Assembly (NCBI GenBank): GCA_949316495.1
Contig: OX439001.1
Location: forward strand, 51,374,556-51,438,555
DNA length: 64,000 nucleotides
Origin: Amphiduros pacificus
Taxonomy: Eukaryota; Annelida; Polychaeta; Phyllodocida; Hesionidae
Direction: 5' to 3'
Below the pieces are notes generated by a model. It had not been told where the DNA came from and ran no database searches. It was given only the letters and a program-made list of their open reading frames with translations. The first letter of the stretch is position 1, and each line of letters starts with the position of its first letter. The position numbers and the translations under genes were made by a program. Positions 12,471 to 24,000 of this stretch are shown one piece after another.

Positions 12471-13061
12471 TAACAGAGCAGCGTGAGTGGAGATCTCGTG
12501 GCCGGCTCTCGGTGGAACGAGAATAACAAAAGTTTTCTGGTTTTTGTAGATAAATAAGAATTTTATTACTTAAATGGCTTCTATTAACAGTCCGCCATGT
12601 TTTTGGTGGGTTTAAGAAGCAAAAGAAAGAAATTTACTGCGTAATTTTATCTTAATGTATTATCGCTCACAAAATGACAAGCGATAAAGTATTGAGGTCG
12701 ACACGATCTCGGAGGTAAAATTTCTTGTTTTCTGTGTTGAAAACATGGTGAAATGATAAGAATCGGTCGTATTAGATTCAGCTTTGTTAAAATTTATATG
12801 GTTTTGGAGTCGAAAACATGTTAATGGTGAGAAGATCGTTCACCGGAAGTAGAAATACGAAACCGGAAGTGAGCGAGGAATTGTGGGTAAAGTTCAAAAT
12901 CAAAAGAAATAATTTACAAATGAGTCTTTTGATTATAGTTTTGCTCGAAAACATGATCTGACAAATAATTTGATAATTTAAAGGAAGATATAATGAAAAT
13001 CAAAAGAATTAAAGAATTATGAGTTTGTAGCCACTTGCTGTGTACGCTCCAAATTTCTTTT

Positions 13062-13122
13062 GATCACTGAGGTTAAGCAACATCGAGCCAGGTTAATACC
13101 GGGATGGGTGACCGCTGGCTTG
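13062..13122 (+). ncRNA. 5S-rRNA-derived segment (internal control region)
   Basis: About 60 bases match the middle and 3' half of animal 5S rRNA: gatcac, ggttaagcaacatcgagcc, ggttaatacc and gggatgggtgaccgc fall in the right order and spacing. This covers the 5S box A, intermediate element and box C. The first ~40 nt of 5S are not recognisable and the 3' end diverges after ccgctgg. It is a fossil 5S piece inside the 9.2-kb element, like 5S-headed SINEs, not a working 5S gene. Confidence 0.8.
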
Positions 13123-13169
13123 TAGTTGATTGAGTTCTCATATGGAGAAAATAAATTTTCTATTTTAAT

Positions 13170-13665
13170 TTAAACAGAATTCAGTGGGAATTCAGTCAAC
13201 TGTTGATTTAGGTTTCCAAGATAAATGGAAAATTAAACAGAATTCAATCAACTGTAGAAACGGTTGAAAATCCATTGTTAGACAAAAGGTCTTAAACATG
13301 TGAATTGTTTGTAGTTTTGTGAGATAATTCTACAAATAATTGGAAGATTAAATAGAATTCAGTCAACTGGGGAATTCAGTTAACTGGAGAATTCATGTGT
13401 AGACAATGTGTCAAATACATGTGATTTATGTGTTTGATGTGAAACATTTCAAAATTGAATTTTTTATAATAAAATTCAGTCAACTGTTGAATTTAACCAA
13501 CTGGGGAGAATTCTTGGTAAGACAAAATTCATATGAATTATTGTATTGTTACTTGAAGGGTTTCTTTATAGGAAATAACTCTTCAGGTTAAATTGATGAA
13601 TGTGATTTATCGACTAGATATTCACTTCAAGATAACTTGAGAATGACATGCAATTCAGTCAACTG
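13170..13665 (+). repeat. Irregular aattcagtcaactg repeats
   Basis: The phrase attcagtcaactg or close variants recurs at about 13190, 13243, 13358, 13375, 13475 and 13652 with uneven 20-150 bp spacing. It is therefore not a simple tandem array. It directly follows the 5S-like segment. Confidence 0.6.
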
Positions 13666-16600
13666 CAATGAATTATTCAGAGGATTGATTTCAATGTTGT
13701 AACTTAATACGGTGCTTTGTTTAACACAGAGTATAAGACAACATTATTGGAGAAAATTATCTCAGAGTTAGAATCCAATGTAAATTACAAGACTACATGG
13801 GAATAGAGTTGGTATTGGCCATATTTGAGATTACAAGTGAATGATTCAAAGAATCATTAAAGTAGTCGGAATTGTAGGTAAGGGAACAGTCCAGAATGTT
13901 GGTATTCTTTTCTATATTCCATGGAATAGTCTAGATTGGATGTATTTATGTTTGCTCTGAGGAAGGAAAAGGTGCACTGAGAAACTTAATTGGAAGCATC
14001 GGTTGCTCAGTGGCAGAATACTAGCCTACCACGCAGGTGTGTCACGCTAGGTTTTCTGCTGATACAAAACTGAATTCCAGTTGATTGATTAAATGTTGCT
14101 CCTTCAAGAGTAAAGGATAGAGGCATGAAGTTCAATTCATACAGATTGAATTTAACTTCTGTAACTGGAAAGGACTGGGTATGAAATTGAATAAAGTGTG
14201 TGTGATCCACAAGTGATCATCAGAAGATGAAAAGCCATTGCTGATATGAAATATGGTTCAAATGACTCATTAATGAGTTTTTCAATCATAAGTAGTAACA
14301 ATTCTGGCCTGATACTTGGGGTCAAGTTTCAGAAGTGCATCAGAGTTTTCTGTCAGATGGTACATGCGTTGCCAAGATTCATATGGTACTGTGAAGAGTA
14401 CATGAAATGAATAAATGGTATTAATTTATCGTTAGTTGAAGCAATGCAAACCTGCAGGTTAAGATTGGTAACATTGGGTTAAATATTTTATCCAAAATGT
14501 TATGATGTAGAAGCAATGAAGTAATAAGTGTGGTGAACCAGTAAGTAATTGGTTTTTTCCTCACTTTGAAATAGAATGAGATATTAATGGATTGTTGTAC
14601 TAAGACAAATAGAGTATGATAACCTAATCCAAAATTGAGCTTCTTGAAAGTGAACATCAACGGAAACGAGAACAGTTCGGATTCCGTAGAGTGCATGTCA
14701 GCTCAGAGGAAGGTTCTCGGTCCAGTATATGCATAATGAGCAGACAAGGTTTGCTGGATACTATGCTATGAAAACAGGAGGAAAAACAACTCAGTTCAGT
14801 TGAAGTTCTTCTGTTAAGTAATCAGCAGTTTTTGGTAGGCTGGCATAGGGAGAACTGTGCTGGTGCAATGAGCATACATAGCAGGAATGCAGGAAAGTCT
14901 GTAGAATGGGGTTGCTCATGTGATATGAAACTCTGCTGAATAATATGTTGTGTATACAAGAGGATCAAAACAACATGAGTCAATGCTGAGATGTAGGAGT
15001 TTCAAGTTGGTCCTTAACAACTCAGTGGTTGCAAGGCTCACTTTGAGATTGAGGTTGAGATCCCAGTTCAGTTCAGTTTTGGTTACCAGCGGATCAAAGG
15101 ATCTGAGGAGGGATCGAGTGAATATGCTGGATGCTCAAGGTCCCAAGAGACCAGAAGTAGGAGCCAGATAATTCTCAGGAGCCAGAGACAAGACTGCAGT
15201 GATAAGTCCTATCTGCCTTAGACTAGACTGCAGTGATGGCTTCAACCAGAGAGTACCATAGTGGAATTACCACTAGTGGATTCTCTAACAGATCTTCAGA
15301 CCTTCATAGGTGCCTCCAAGGAGGGTTGGGGGCATGTGTGTGTTGGATCTGGAAGGAATAGATCTGGAGAGTAGAGAACTAGCACAATGATCCAGCTATC
15401 AGATGAATTACTGAACAAGTTCATAATGGCAGCATTGATCAACTTAAGTGTTCTGGCGTATGTCAAGCTCCTAGGAGAGACCAGGCCAGAAGTTTTTGGA
15501 AAGAGACTCTAGTGTTTTCCAAAGTTGTATTCAATCCCAGATGTGTGAAAATGACCCGACATCCTTGGCAATTTCTATGTGCCAGCATAGTGAGGGATTG
15601 AGGAAAAAGATCGACTACTTGCAGCAATGTGGCGTATACACTTGGAAGGGGGTCGAAGGACCTGTGACTGAAGTGGAAATAACCATTCTTGAAGTGGATT
15701 GACAAAAGGAATTATTCTAAACTCACATCTTTCGTGTTCATTGGTTCTGGATAGATGCGAGTGGATAATGGATGCAGTGAGCATGGTATGGGCAGGATTA
15801 GATGTACATACTTTTGGGACAGTCCAGATAGCATTAGATTGAGAAGGGTTGTATCCAGAATTGTTCAGTTTATACATGAATCTCCCAATACAGTTACCTA
15901 AGAGGAAAAAGACTACTGAAACAATTACTCAGGTCAGTGTTTCATATGAGAATAGTGATTCTTCTATTCTGGCAGTTTTATAGGACGGTAGTTGTGATGG
16001 AAGGATTCTCAAAGGAGGTTTCTGTGATATGGGAGTAGTGACAGAGGACTCCAGAAGGCTAAGAATCAAGAGAGACTTAAGGAAGTATGGGAACTCCTTT
16101 ATTATACAGAGAGGCTCCATCGGACATAGTTATACAGAGATTATAGATATGCCTTAATAGGACATTGAATGACTTCTACCAGAGAGCAAGTGCTGAAAGA
16201 GAAACTGGAGGTATCTTCAGTTACAGTGTGTTAGGATTTGGAACGGTTGGAACATTCCAGACCAAGAGTACAAATCATGCTTCAAAAGGATATGGTCATT
16301 GGTACCTGAGATAGGGACACTGTTACTGTAAAGCACCACGTTTCTAGCAGTGAACGGTGGAATCTTGTTGGATTTTGAAGGTCTGGAGAGAAGTTGTATT
16401 GCAAACAATATGCAATCATTAGTTGGCGCATCTAATGATAACTTAAGGAAATGTAAATATCCTGTGTTATTATATCAGTGTCTCCCAGTATATGACTTTG
16501 GGACGGAAAATTTCCCAACATGCTCACGGACTGGACAATTTCTTTATACTGGCCTCAAGATCCATATTCTTGGCTAAGTTCTTAATCTAAAGGAGAGAAT

Positions 16601-18546
16601 ATTGGAAATATATGGGACTCAAAGTTGAAGCACCAAAGCTCCAGTTTGGGCCAAACATAAATAAAGAGGCCAAGCTGCTATATATATAGATATATGTATA
16701 TATACTGTGTAGAGCTTAGATACTAATTGGAAGGAACAAAGATATCAGTAGGGATAAAACAGATTCCTTAGTTCCAAACAAGAAACAAAAAGATGTGTGG
16801 CAGAGCACAACATCAGTATGGCTAAATAAAGCTCTCAGTAAGAAGACCATGATGCTTGATAAGAAGATGGGGAATCTCATCAGGGGAAATTCCTTAAAGT
16901 CTAAGCTCTGGTCCAGATATAGATCTCGTTAAAGAAACTACACAGATTTCTGTCCGTGTCCAAAGAGAAAGCTGTGGGTTTTCATCAGGACTCAGAGATT
17001 CCGTCAACCCATTTAAGCTGAAGGAAGTCAATTCCACTGAATACCAAGAAGTCCATACAATGGTCCATAAGGCTAATTTGGCTAAAGGGGACATGGATGG
17101 TGTATGGTTAACTGCAATATGGGTCATAACAGTCCACCTTCAAGTAATATCCCAGATTACAAGGTAAGGTTGGGACAAAAGTAAAGACTAGAACTTATTT
17201 GGTAGACCCTCAGATATCTTGACAAACAGCGGTATCAGAGGAGACCTCACACAGCTGGATGTAAGATGGGTCAAAACAGTCCAACTTCAAGTAATATCCC
17301 AGATATACAATTGAGGTTGGGACGGAAGTAAAGGCTAGGACCTAATTGGGCAGATCCTCAGATATCTAGACAAACAACGGTATCAGAGGAAACCTCGCAC
17401 AGCTGGATGTTATATATATACAATAGAAACAGAAAGCTGGGTGGAAGAAGATATCTTCATGGCTGTTACTCATAGTCAGATCTGGAAGAATGGTCATGAG
17501 GATGAATGGAATTCCGAGTACTGACCCAGGTAGCTACTCATATGCTGATGGGCCTAACTGTCCACCTTCAAGTTATTCATCAGAGTTGGCAGTCAAGGTC
17601 TGGACAGTTGGAAAAGACTCGGTCCTGTTGTGGTATGACATGATGGAAGGTAGCTGGCTGACTGGTGGTACGGGTCATAACTCTCAAGTTCTGATGGGTG
17701 CCATTCAGTCAGTTGCCCAGTCACAACAGAAGGTAACTGACTAAAATGTACACATAACTCACAAGTGCTGGAAGAAGAGGAGGATGTCTCCAAGGATGTA
17801 GCAGGGATGAGCTAATGGAATTTGGATGAAATGTTGGTTCTTCTGTAGTTACAATGGATTGATTTCAAGGGGTTTGAGAGTCTTAGAAGAGGATCTCAAC
17901 AGGATGGTCCTTGTGAGTTTGTGCATAAATTAGAGGTCAGAGTCAGTTACAAGAGCCTTAATTAGTCAGTGAAACTCCTCAAGCCCATGAGAGTAGGACT
18001 AGACTGATTAGTATGCATCATAGCACCTTGCACCCTAGTAGTGAAGTTACTAGGCAATTGGACTTAGTAGCGCTACTAATAGAAACCAAATCTTGTAGTG
18101 CAGTAGTATCAACTCTGGGAATCCATCAACAGGTTGGCAGAGTATACTCAGAAAAATGCACACATAATAAAGACCTCTGAGGGTGCACTAGTAAAGCAAA
18201 CAATACCTCCCACGGGGTAGTTTTGCTATACTAGATGGTAAGTGAAAAGAGTGGACTCGTTAAAGATTGGTGCTTAGTGTGAGCTAGTAGTACCTACCAG
18301 AGGGAGCCTAGTTGCTACACTATAGAGAAATTGGCCCTCCAATGATGCATGGCTCTATAAAGTATGATCAGGATATAAGAGAGGGGAGCCTCAACGATAG
18401 TCCTAATTCTCTAGTATCAGACATACAAGTGGTCAGACCTAACATGGTATTAACTATGAAGAGGTTTTGGACTGCTATCGCCGCCGATCGCCCTGAGTTT
18501 CAGTTGAAATTGTTGGTTGGGACCCTCCTCCTAATCAGTGATTCTG
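13666..18546. other. Interior of the 9.2-kb element without recognisable genes
   Basis: About 4.9 kb with only short open frames (the longest about 128 codons, at 18312-18698, running into the next repeat). I searched both strands by eye for transposase, reverse transcriptase, integrase and recombinase motifs and found none. It holds the 147-bp duplication at 17121-17414 and a ta-rich microsatellite near 16680. Base composition is more even than the flanking AT-rich DNA. Confidence 0.6.
17121..17414 (+). repeat. 147-bp tandem duplication
   Basis: Two consecutive copies start at 17121 and 17268 (gggtcataacagtccacctt and gggtcaaaacagtccaactt). A short third echo, ctgtccaccttcaagt, lies near 17560. 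Confidence 0.85.
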
Positions 18547-18588
18547 TCCTAATGTCCACCTGGGTTTGTATTCTCATTTTAATAGAAA

Positions 18589-18896
18589 CTCCACAAATTT
18601 TATTAATTAGTGTGTTTCTTATTAAACATGAATACAAACCCAGGTGGAGTGTGCTTTCCCACCCGACCTCCCCGCTTAGGCGTCAAATTTATTTTTGATC
18701 AAAGTGGTTCTCAAGCGAGGTTGAGCGGGAAACTGAGCAGGCGATGGTGGCGCCACCGTTGGTGGTCGGAGGGCGAGTCCAAAATGTTTATTTTTTATTG
18801 ACGTTATATAGAACTGGCTATCGCATAGTCCTAATGTCCACCTGGGTTTGTATTCATGTTTAATAAGAAACACACTAATTAATAAAATTTGTGGAA
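18589..18896. mobile_element. Palindromic 0.3-kb MITE
   Basis: The ends are exact inverted copies of about 60 bp (ccacaaattttattaattag and its complement at 18877-18896). Its inner block 18686-18860 is nearly identical, inverted, to the left end of the 9.2-kb element (9433-9608). It lies directly against that element's right end. No coding capacity. Confidence 0.82.
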
Positions 18897-19846
18897 TTTG
18901 TGTGAGACTTTAGAGCATTTATTTTAGCATGACTAATGTACACAGATGTATAGTGTCTGCTTTCTGTGTGTTATAAAAATGTCATTATCAATTAAGTACA
19001 TAAGAATATGTGATACTATGGAAAAATAAATTAACTATTTGACCTGATTTCTGTCATAGGGGAATATAATTCACAATGATAAAAATCAAAGAGCCAACTT
19101 TATTGACACTAACAAATTTATGAAACAGAATATCAACATTCACCTGGGTAAAGCTGATTTTAAAGGTGGTTTATTAATTGTTGTGCAAGGAGAAATAATC
19201 AAATAGTGGAGGAAAGATTTTATACAGAATCTTCCACAATAATAATCATCAAAGTTTCTGTGAAGAGAGATGTGTTGGAATTGTTGTCATTTTCTACCAC
19301 AGGTGCCAAGATATGCTTAAAATTTAGATGTTCATCGTGTTTTGCCAAGTCTTGTGGAATGTGAAGGCAGCTTTGGATATTACTGTTGTGTGTTCACTGC
19401 TTCTGTAGGGTAATAGACTTACTTCAGTTCCTGGATAACCAGGTTAGACATAACAGATTTTAATGTTTCCTTCACGATATAAGAAACCAGGATTTTATAT
19501 CAAAAGTATTTCTCTATATGTACCTTTTATGTATACTGCATGAAGCTTTTTTATCTTGAATTAAATTGAAATTGGTAGTTTGGAATATTTCTAATATTAA
19601 ATTTGACTTAATTGTAAAACTTTATCAATTTTGAGTTTGAAATGTTTCTGTTGAGAGACCTTTGTGATAAATTATTTGAGTTCAAAAAGTAGAATGAATA
19701 TTTCATGTTGTACAAGATCTTGTAAGATCAACTTGTGAGACTCAGCAGTCTGAATGTATCAGTTGGAAAGTATATTCTCAATGAGGACATTTAACTGAGA
19801 GTTACTTGTAGTTACTGTACTGGTGTCAACTGAAGGCAAAATGTGA
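18897..19846. other. AT-rich gene-free stretch
   Basis: No conserved ORF, RNA gene or repeat was recognised. It may be the continuation of the HIP1 3' UTR displaced by the insertions, but nothing proves this. Confidence 0.4.
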
Positions 19847-21013
19847 AAACTGGCAGTCATTGATGCTGGTGAAAACTGACACTGGTGAAAACTGGCAGTC
19901 ATTGATGCTGGTGAAAACTGGCAGTCATTGATGCTGGTGAAAACTGACACTGGTGAAAACTGGCAGACATTGATGCTGGTGAAAACTGGCAGTCATTGAT
20001 GCTGGTGAAAACTGGCAGACATTGATGCTGGTGAAAACTGACACTGGTGAAAACTGACAGACATTGATGCTGGTGAAAACTGACACTGGTGAAAACTGGC
20101 AGACATTGATGCTGGTGAAAACTGGCAGTCATTGATGCTGGTGAAAACTGGCAGACATTGATGCTGGTGAAAACTGACACTGATGAAAACTGGCAGTCAT
20201 TGATGCTGGTGAAAACTGACACTGATGAAAACTGGCAGACATTGATGCTGGTGAAAACTGGCAGTCATTGATGCTGGTGAAAACTGGCAGACATTGATGC
20301 TGGTGAAAACTGACACTGATGAAAACTGGCAGTCATTGATGCTGGTGAAAACTGACACTGGTGAAAACTGGCAAACATTGATGCTGGTGAAAACTGACAC
20401 TGATGAAAACTGGCAGTCATTGATGCTGGTGAAAACTGACACTGGTGAAAACTGGCAGTCATTGATGCTGGTGAAAACTGACACTGATGAAAACTGGCAG
20501 TCATTGATGCTGGTGAAAACTGGCAGACATTGATGCTGGTGAAAACTGACACTGGTGAAAACTGGCAAACATTGATGCTGGTGAAAACTGACACTGGTGA
20601 AAACTGGCAGTCATTGATGCTGGTGAAAACTGACACTGATGAAAACTGGCAGTCATTGATGCTGGTGAAAACTGGCAGACATTGATGCTGGTGAAAACTG
20701 GCAGTCATTGATGCTGGTGAAAACTGACACTGGTGAAAACTGACAGTCATTGATGCTGGTGAAAACTGACACTGGTGAAAACTGGCAAACATTGATGCTG
20801 GTGAAAACTGACACTGATGAAAACTGGCAGTCATTGATGCTGGTGAAAACTGACACTGGTGAAAACTGGCAGTCATTGATGCTGGTGAAAACTGACACTG
20901 ATGAAAACTGGCAGTCATTGATGCTGGTGAAAACTGGCAGACATTGATGCTGGTGAAAACTGGCAGTCATTGGTGCTGGTGAAAACTGACACTGGTGAAA
21001 ACTGACAGTCATT
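19847..21013 (+). repeat. Minisatellite of mixed 26-bp and 16-bp units
   Basis: About 1.17 kb of two unit types: 26 bp (cattgatgctggtgaaaactggcag plus one base) and 16 bp (acactggtgaaaactg or acactgatgaaaactg). They share ctggtgaaaactg. The common 26+16 dimer is 42 bp, a multiple of three, which leaves several frames open on both strands. Degenerate copies continue to about 21060. The ORFs are repeat artefacts with no start context or homology. Confidence 0.93.
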
Positions 21014-24000
21014 AATGCTGGTGAAAACTGATACTTTTGTAAACTAAAAAGGGAAGTTACTATGCTTGTAAAACTGGTAGAATCCTGTACTGGTGGTAAC
21101 AGGTAGTTAAGACACAGGCATCAATTGTGCACTGGAAAAACCGGATTGCCAGTGATATTGGTAAAACCAGTATCACTGGTCTGAAGCTGAATTACTGGTA
21201 TGATACATTGCTGATGAGATCATCCTGGTGAACATTTGGAGGTCCTCGAGTTTAAAACCATTGACAGACAGGCTTTGTGATACCAGACATTTTTAATGAA
21301 CTTTTGAATTTCAAGTCAAACTCTGAATAGATAATCATTAAACCTTAAATTTCCTTTTAGGGTGCATGTAATGTATTATGTGGTGAGTAGAATATTCTGG
21401 GATGTAAAATAGCAGTGTATTTAGGCAACAGAGATATGTTTCTCAATCAGGAATGAAAGTCTTCGTTTTATGGTTCAATAATGAAAAGCATAGCTTTGTA
21501 AATACAGAATTGTTTATGAGAAGACTGAGGAGTGTTCTTGAATTATTAGTCATTCTATAAAATATCAAGTAGAATATGTTAAATATCTCTTTCATCTTCA
21601 CAAAGTAACATGGACAAGCATATATACAATGTCGGACCAGTTGCTGATATTTATTTTGACAAAGGGTATTATGTGAATTTGTTAATCACCAAAGCATTGT
21701 CGTGTCAAATATGTGTATTGAATTTCCTTTCCAACCACAATTTGTTTGTTTCTTTCATATTGGATTATTTCTTTATGTGTTCCACATAAACGATGCCTCC
21801 TACTTTAAATAGTTCAGACAATATAATCACATTAAGAAGATATTTATGGACATCAAGGGAAAATGGTGGTTTTACTGGTTTGAGTTATCATGAATAATAA
21901 GTATAATTGAAAATGCATTTTTCTGCATAAATATGATATGCACTTTTGCAAGAGTAAGTGTTTTTTGTTTAACATAAACATTTCCTTGTCTTAAACTTGA
22001 ACAGCAACATATATTTGTTAATATTTCTTCCATATATACTTTATGCAGTCCGACTACCCCTATAAACAGCTGTTAAAGGGGCTTTGAGTCTGTATATTTA
22101 TATTATATTTATGCAAATTTTGATAAATATTTATGTTTTTCTCTTTCAAACCAGGTTTCACGTTTTTGTGATGAAAATATACATTTTCATTTTAAAGAAT
22201 GTTTGCCTGTTAATATTTATAACAGAACTGTTCTATACAATTCCAATAAAATCTGTAAGAAGAGTTCATTATGCAAATTGTACGGGAGTTCCTGCAGAAC
22301 AATATGAACACCACATAATAATATAATAGCAAGCACCAAATTCATTTATTTGGTAGAGGTATGGTAACAGTCAAACAATAGGACCTGTGGCAAAATACAA
22401 GGGTTAAAAAAATGTTTACATTTTTTCAAGGGCTAAGAAGATTGTATACAGTTAAACCAATGGTATCATGCTTTCATTGACTTCTTGCCCTCGAGTATGG
22501 GGTGTGATCAGGTCCCATTTTATTACTGGTACCATGTCTCTACATTTATTATGCAACTTCATGGATATATATTAAAGGCGAGACGTCTGAGCATTTTGAC
22601 TTGTCTCCATATGTGGTACAGTTCTCTCATAGAGCTGAGAAAGGACTCCAGGAATATTGATGTGGTACATTGCCCGGTAATTTATTGTAAAATGATTATT
22701 GCATTTATACAGCTGTATTGAGAATTCACATTGTATAAGATAAATTATAAAGTGGTGGTATATGGTATTATTTTTTAATATTCAAAAAAAAATATTGTAA
22801 TGTTAATACTTACATAAATATTTATAGCTACATCAGTGTTTTGGCAATTGGTGGTATTGCAAAACTTCTCGTGTAAAATGCACGTGGTGAAATGTTCAGA
22901 AGGGGAAATTCATAGAATTTGATGTGCTAAAGTATTCAGTATTACATTTATTCTGTCTTTGATGTATATAATATGTATAAATATATTAGTAGATAAGTGT
23001 TGCTATGTGAAGATGGAAAAAAAACTCCTGAACTTGTACAGTGTCTGCCCTGTTAGTCTTCATCCTGTGTGAAGTATAAACAAATAAACTATATATTATG
23101 TATAATTTACCTCATGGATCTGTCATAATTATCTCGTCATTTTCCTTTGCTGAGGGAAAATTGATCTCCTATGAAATTAATGGGTGGCATGCTTAGCTAT
23201 TCATAGAAGATGTGTCTTCATAGATGTGTTTTCAGGGGCCCAATTCATCTATTTTCTCTGAGATTCAGATTTTTTCTCATTAAAAAAAAAAAGAATTTTA
23301 GAAAAATCTAATGGTTATCCGTCACTTACATGTAGTTGTCAAGTCCGCAATACAGTGGCGCCACCTGGGCATTGAACAGATCAAACTACTGGAACATCCA
23401 GTGTCTCATTCTTGTTTTAGCCTTAGACTATGCAGTCCAAATCTATATTAGGACTATCAAGGACCTCTCGTTGTGCAGCGGGCGAATAATGTCACTAATT
23501 TGGAGGGAATTGCTCTGATTGATTGACATAAATATAGAACAGGGAAACCCTAAACAACAACCCATATTTCCAGGGACGTATGACCGGAATTCCGGGCACG
23601 GCATACGGGCACCTGCAAGGTGGATTACAGTCCATATTTGGACATGTTATTAGCGTCTATTTTAGCCATTTGAGACTTTCAGAAAAAAAGGAGGGTGTTG
23701 CTTGGCTATCATTTTGGATTTCAAAGAACTTAACTCTATCATCACCATAGCTTTTATGGTATTTTATATCAAAGTGTCAACAAAATGGTCCCAACTTTAA
23801 TTTCTCATATTCAAATTAACCATTAAGCTTTCATGAAATCAGATTTTCAAGCACCTTTTCCTTACACAATATAAGTGTTTATACCCTAAACTTTGCGATG
23901 AAATGTCACAACCCATCATTCATGATGTAATGAAAACTTTGATGTGGAAAAAGTCCAATTACAATAAGCTACTGGAACAGCTGGGAGGGGTTAAATCTAT

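Larger units (their letters stand above)
9423..18590. mobile_element. 9.2-kb ORF-poor element with terminal inverted repeats
   Basis: The left end (agtttctattaaaatgag, then aatacaaacccaggtggac) returns as an exact reverse complement of about 45 bp at 18547-18590. The interior has a LINE fragment (9937-12470), a 5S-rRNA-like segment (13062-13122), irregular cagtcaactg repeats, a 147-bp tandem duplication and about 5 kb with no recognisable protein. No transposase was found, so it is non-autonomous or is a MITE greatly enlarged by insertions. The left 9433-9608 block is also nearly identical, inverted, to 18686-18860 inside the neighbouring palindromic MITE, so the two belong to one family. No clear target duplication was found. 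Confidence 0.7.

Noticed and set aside
13062-13122. Functional 5S rRNA gene
   Set aside because: The 5' third is not recognisable, the 3' end diverges, and it lies inside a transposable element.
17490-17744. 84-codon ORF
   Set aside because: No motif, flanked by repeats and stops, and a 66-codon frame overlaps on the other strand; likely random.
12475-18546. Decayed LTR or virus-like element
   Set aside because: No protease, polymerase, integrase, capsid or envelope motif and no paired direct long repeats were seen; the bounds are inverted repeats.
19899-21012. Proteins of repeated FTSIND or MLVKTD units
   Set aside because: Minisatellite translation in several frames and strands at once; no start context or domain.
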